DNA from: Pseudomonadota bacterium
Lineage (GTDB): Bacteria; Bdellovibrionota_B; Oligoflexia; Oligoflexales; CAIYRB01
Assembly (NCBI GenBank): GCA_026390435.1
Contig: JAPLFY010000120.1
Location: forward strand, 1 to 64,000
Direction of reading: 5' to 3'
DNA length: 64,000 bases
Both the position numbers and the translations under genes were made by a program. This document shows positions 62,174 through 64,000 of the stretch, piece after piece. The stretch's first letter is position 1, and each line of letters begins with the position of its first letter. Below the pieces are notes generated by a model. It was not told the origin of the DNA, made no database searches, and saw only the letters and a program-made list of their open reading frames with translations.

Positions 62174-63448
62174 ATGACTTTTTTGATGCGAGTACTAAAT
62201 TCGCGCTGGAACTGCGTAAGCCTCACGCTGGTTCTGGCATTGCTCGTTGTCAATTTATGGTCGTCACCGGCTAGCGCCGAGAATGAACTGGAGCCATTTG
62301 CGGTCACTATTCACGGCCATGAACGCACTCATACGGAATATATTGAAAAGCTGGTGCGCGATTGTCTTTCCGGCGCAGCCTACCCGCAGCAGCCGGGGTA
62401 CCTCGATATCTACATGCGGCAGTGCCTCATCAACAGCAAGCTGTTCGAGAAGATTAAGATCCAATTTTCAGCCAAGACGATTGATGTCGAAGTCCAGGAA
62501 CGATGGACTTTGATCCCGATACCTTATTTACAGGTGAATACGGGTAATTCGCGACAAATTGGTTTGATCGTGATCGAGACCAACTTCCGTGGTAACGGGA
62601 AAATTCTGGCTGGTGGCGCGTCGCTGTCAAATGTTGGTGCGAGCTACTTCGGTTACTACCAGGATCCAGCTATAAACTACTCCAACTGGCGTGGCGATAT
62701 TCTCGCTGATCATGTCAATCAGGCACTTCGCCTTTACCGCCAACGCAATATTGTAGACAGCTTTATGGAGTCCACCAACGGCCTGCTGGCTGGGGGTGGC
62801 TATAAAATGAGCGACCTAATTGTCAGCACTCACCTAGGCACGCGACAACGCAAATTTACCTCTATAAATAACTTCGAGCCCCCCAAGAATCAGCGTTTCG
62901 GATACCTGAATATGCTCGCTGAGTATTCCAATAAAGACTTTCACTTTTACGGCAATCACGGTGTTTCGTTGAAAATAAATGCGACTAAGCAACTAGTGCG
63001 GAACGATCAAATTCCAACCGCCGCAAATGCTGACTTTGCCTTTAGCTTTGAAAGAATCGTAATAAAACACGCGCTGCAAGTACAAGTGGTGGGCGGCAAG
63101 CTCAATGGCGGAGCCCGCGAAGATGCCTACCGACTAGGCGGCGCAAAGGGGTTCCGCGGCATCGAGCGTGTGGGGCTTTGGGCTGACCGCTACCAAGTCA
63201 TAGCTCTCGATTACCAGATCCCAGTGGAGTCGTTTCCTGCCGGTACAGTCACCGTGGGTCCTTTTAATGACTATGGCATCGTCCATACGGCCGGCCCCAA
63301 TGGCTATGCGACCCACTATGACTCATTCGGAATTGCGACCTACTTTTTCCTGACCGCAATCGCGCTGCCGGGGATTGGGATCGAGGTTGGCATCAACAGA
63401 CAGTTCCAAGGCCCATTCGCCAACCTAACGATAGGCTTGTCTATCTAG
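62174..63448 (+). CDS. Small Omp85-like outer-membrane protein
   Basis: A 424-residue protein with a signal peptide ending SPASA. Residues 38-105 form a single POTRA-like domain (FAVTIHGHERTHTEYIEKLV; LINSKLFEKIKIQF; VQERWTLIPIPY). The barrel that follows includes AYRLGGAKGFRGIERVGLWADRY in outline, where KGFRG stands for the (V/I)RGF/Y motif of Omp85/TamA barrels. One POTRA makes it smaller than BamA or TamA. Function unknown; it might insert or translocate proteins or lipids. Confidence 0.75.
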   Translation: MTFLMRVLNSRWNCVSLTLVLALLVVNLWSSPASAENELEPFAVTIHGHERTHTEYIEKLVRDCLSGAAYPQQPGYLDIYMRQCLINSKLFEKIKIQFSAKTIDVEVQERWTLIPIPYLQVNTGNSRQIGLIVIETNFRGNGKILAGGASLSNVGASYFGYYQDPAINYSNWRGDILADHVNQALRLYRQRNIVDSFMESTNGLLAGGGYKMSDLIVSTHLGTRQRKFTSINNFEPPKNQRFGYLNMLAEYSNKDFHFYGNHGVSLKINATKQLVRNDQIPTAANADFAFSFERIVIKHALQVQVVGGKLNGGAREDAYRLGGAKGFRGIERVGLWADRYQVIALDYQIPVESFPAGTVTVGPFNDYGIVHTAGPNGYATHYDSFGIATYFFLTAIALPGIGIEVGINRQFQGPFANLTIGLSI

Positions 63449-63538
63449 GCGATCTGGTGGCGGCGCCCCCGCTACGACCTATGTTAGCCATAGCGAAGGC
63501 ACAACCAACTTAGTGAAAGACTAGTAAAAGACTACAGA

Positions 63539-64000
63539 TTAACCAGCCACCCTGGTGGCACCTTCTGGAGCTTCTGCCCTGTAGGCATCCAGACGCCCTT
63601 GCAGCACGGAATCTTCTTCCTCAATCTCAAGCTTGAGCTGATTCAGCCGTGGCCAGGATTTATTGAGGAAACGCTCAGCATAGATCGCACGCGATGGATC
63701 ATCTTCGGCATCCCACACTAGACACTGAGCTAGACTGACCAGTGACTTGATCTCGCAAATACGCTCAGCGTGAAGCAGTGCAGGGCCAACATTTTCAAAT
63801 TTGATCAGGTCACGGCTCAACAGCTTAACCATGCGCATGAGATCTGTAGGCTTAGCCTCAGAAATCGTCGACCGGACGTTGGTCTTCAGCAGGCGCAGCA
63901 GCAAGGACATGATTGCACCGCTTTGCAACTGCTTAGCGCGGTACAGCTTCTTCCTCAAACCATCACCAGGGCGCAACGCCTGAACGCGAAGACCCAGAGC
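63539..64000 (-). CDS. Unknown protein, 5-prime end beyond the window
   Basis: At least 153 residues; the frame is open to the right edge, so the start is probably outside. The visible part is helical and charged (LMRMVKLLSRDLIKFENVG; RLNQLKLEIEEEDSVLQGRLDAYRAE), without signal or membrane segment. No family recognised. Confidence 0.6.
   Translation of the reverse strand, partial: ALGLRVQALRPGDGLRKKLYRAKQLQSGAIMSLLLRLLKTNVRSTISEAKPTDLMRMVKLLSRDLIKFENVGPALLHAERICEIKSLVSLAQCLVWDAEDDPSRAIYAERFLNKSWPRLNQLKLEIEEEDSVLQGRLDAYRAEAPEGATRVAG

Overview
This window is ordinary bacterial chromosome of about 50% GC with one small accessory patch at the left end. Many predicted products carry lipoprotein or Sec signals, and there are outer-membrane barrels (an Omp85-type protein and a FadL-like protein), a Lol permease and a SPOR protein, so the host is Gram-negative. 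The mix of housekeeping genes with many family-less lipoproteins and single-haem lipoproteins suggests a delta-proteobacterial or Bdellovibrionota/Oligoflexia-like lineage. That placement is inference; no rRNA or tRNA gene is present to test it.

Layout. Positions 1-2770 are accessory: nested foldbacks, a broken 3-prime copy of a sigma-54 response regulator, an unresolved relic, and a probable toxin-antitoxin pair. The intact regulator follows (2779-4245), then ruvC, hemB, a split ThrE-type exporter, a LolC/E permease, an unknown zinc-ribbon protein, dnaJ and panB (to 11566). From 11708 to 21607 lie mostly secreted or small proteins: a trypsin-like lipoprotein, YheU, a CBS protein, a prolyl oligopeptidase, a DUF4142 protein and several unknowns. 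From 21774 to 37516 come a UvrA paralogue, a SPOR protein, a carbonic anhydrase/bestrophin pair, an NhaR-like LysR regulator, a membrane glycosyltransferase-like protein, lepA, cysC, an esterase, a cupredoxin-like lipoprotein and adenine deaminase.

From 37545 to 50989 two tandem single-haem lipoproteins and a third relative surround a five-gene block (40866-46627): an ADCK/UbiB kinase-like protein, two Get3/ArsA-like ATPases, an alpha/beta hydrolase and a SpoIIE-type phosphatase. A DUF4143 ATPase with an unusual promoter region comes next. Then comes a tightly packed four-gene envelope operon (52698-56926: three lipoproteins and a FadL-like barrel). The window closes with thrA-thrB-thrC, a single-POTRA Omp85-like protein and a partial unknown gene.

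The most interesting points are these. (1) The two adjacent Get3/ArsA ATPases have lost different, complementary catalytic elements and sit with a kinase-like protein and a phosphatase. (2) A 45-bp two-part box is shared by the promoters of the NhaR-like regulator and of the carbonic anhydrase/bestrophin operon. (3) The lipoprotein/FadL-like operon contains two related lipoproteins. (4) A diverged copy of the regulator's 3-prime end flanks the accessory patch. No CRISPR array, prophage, complete insertion sequence, tRNA or rRNA was found.
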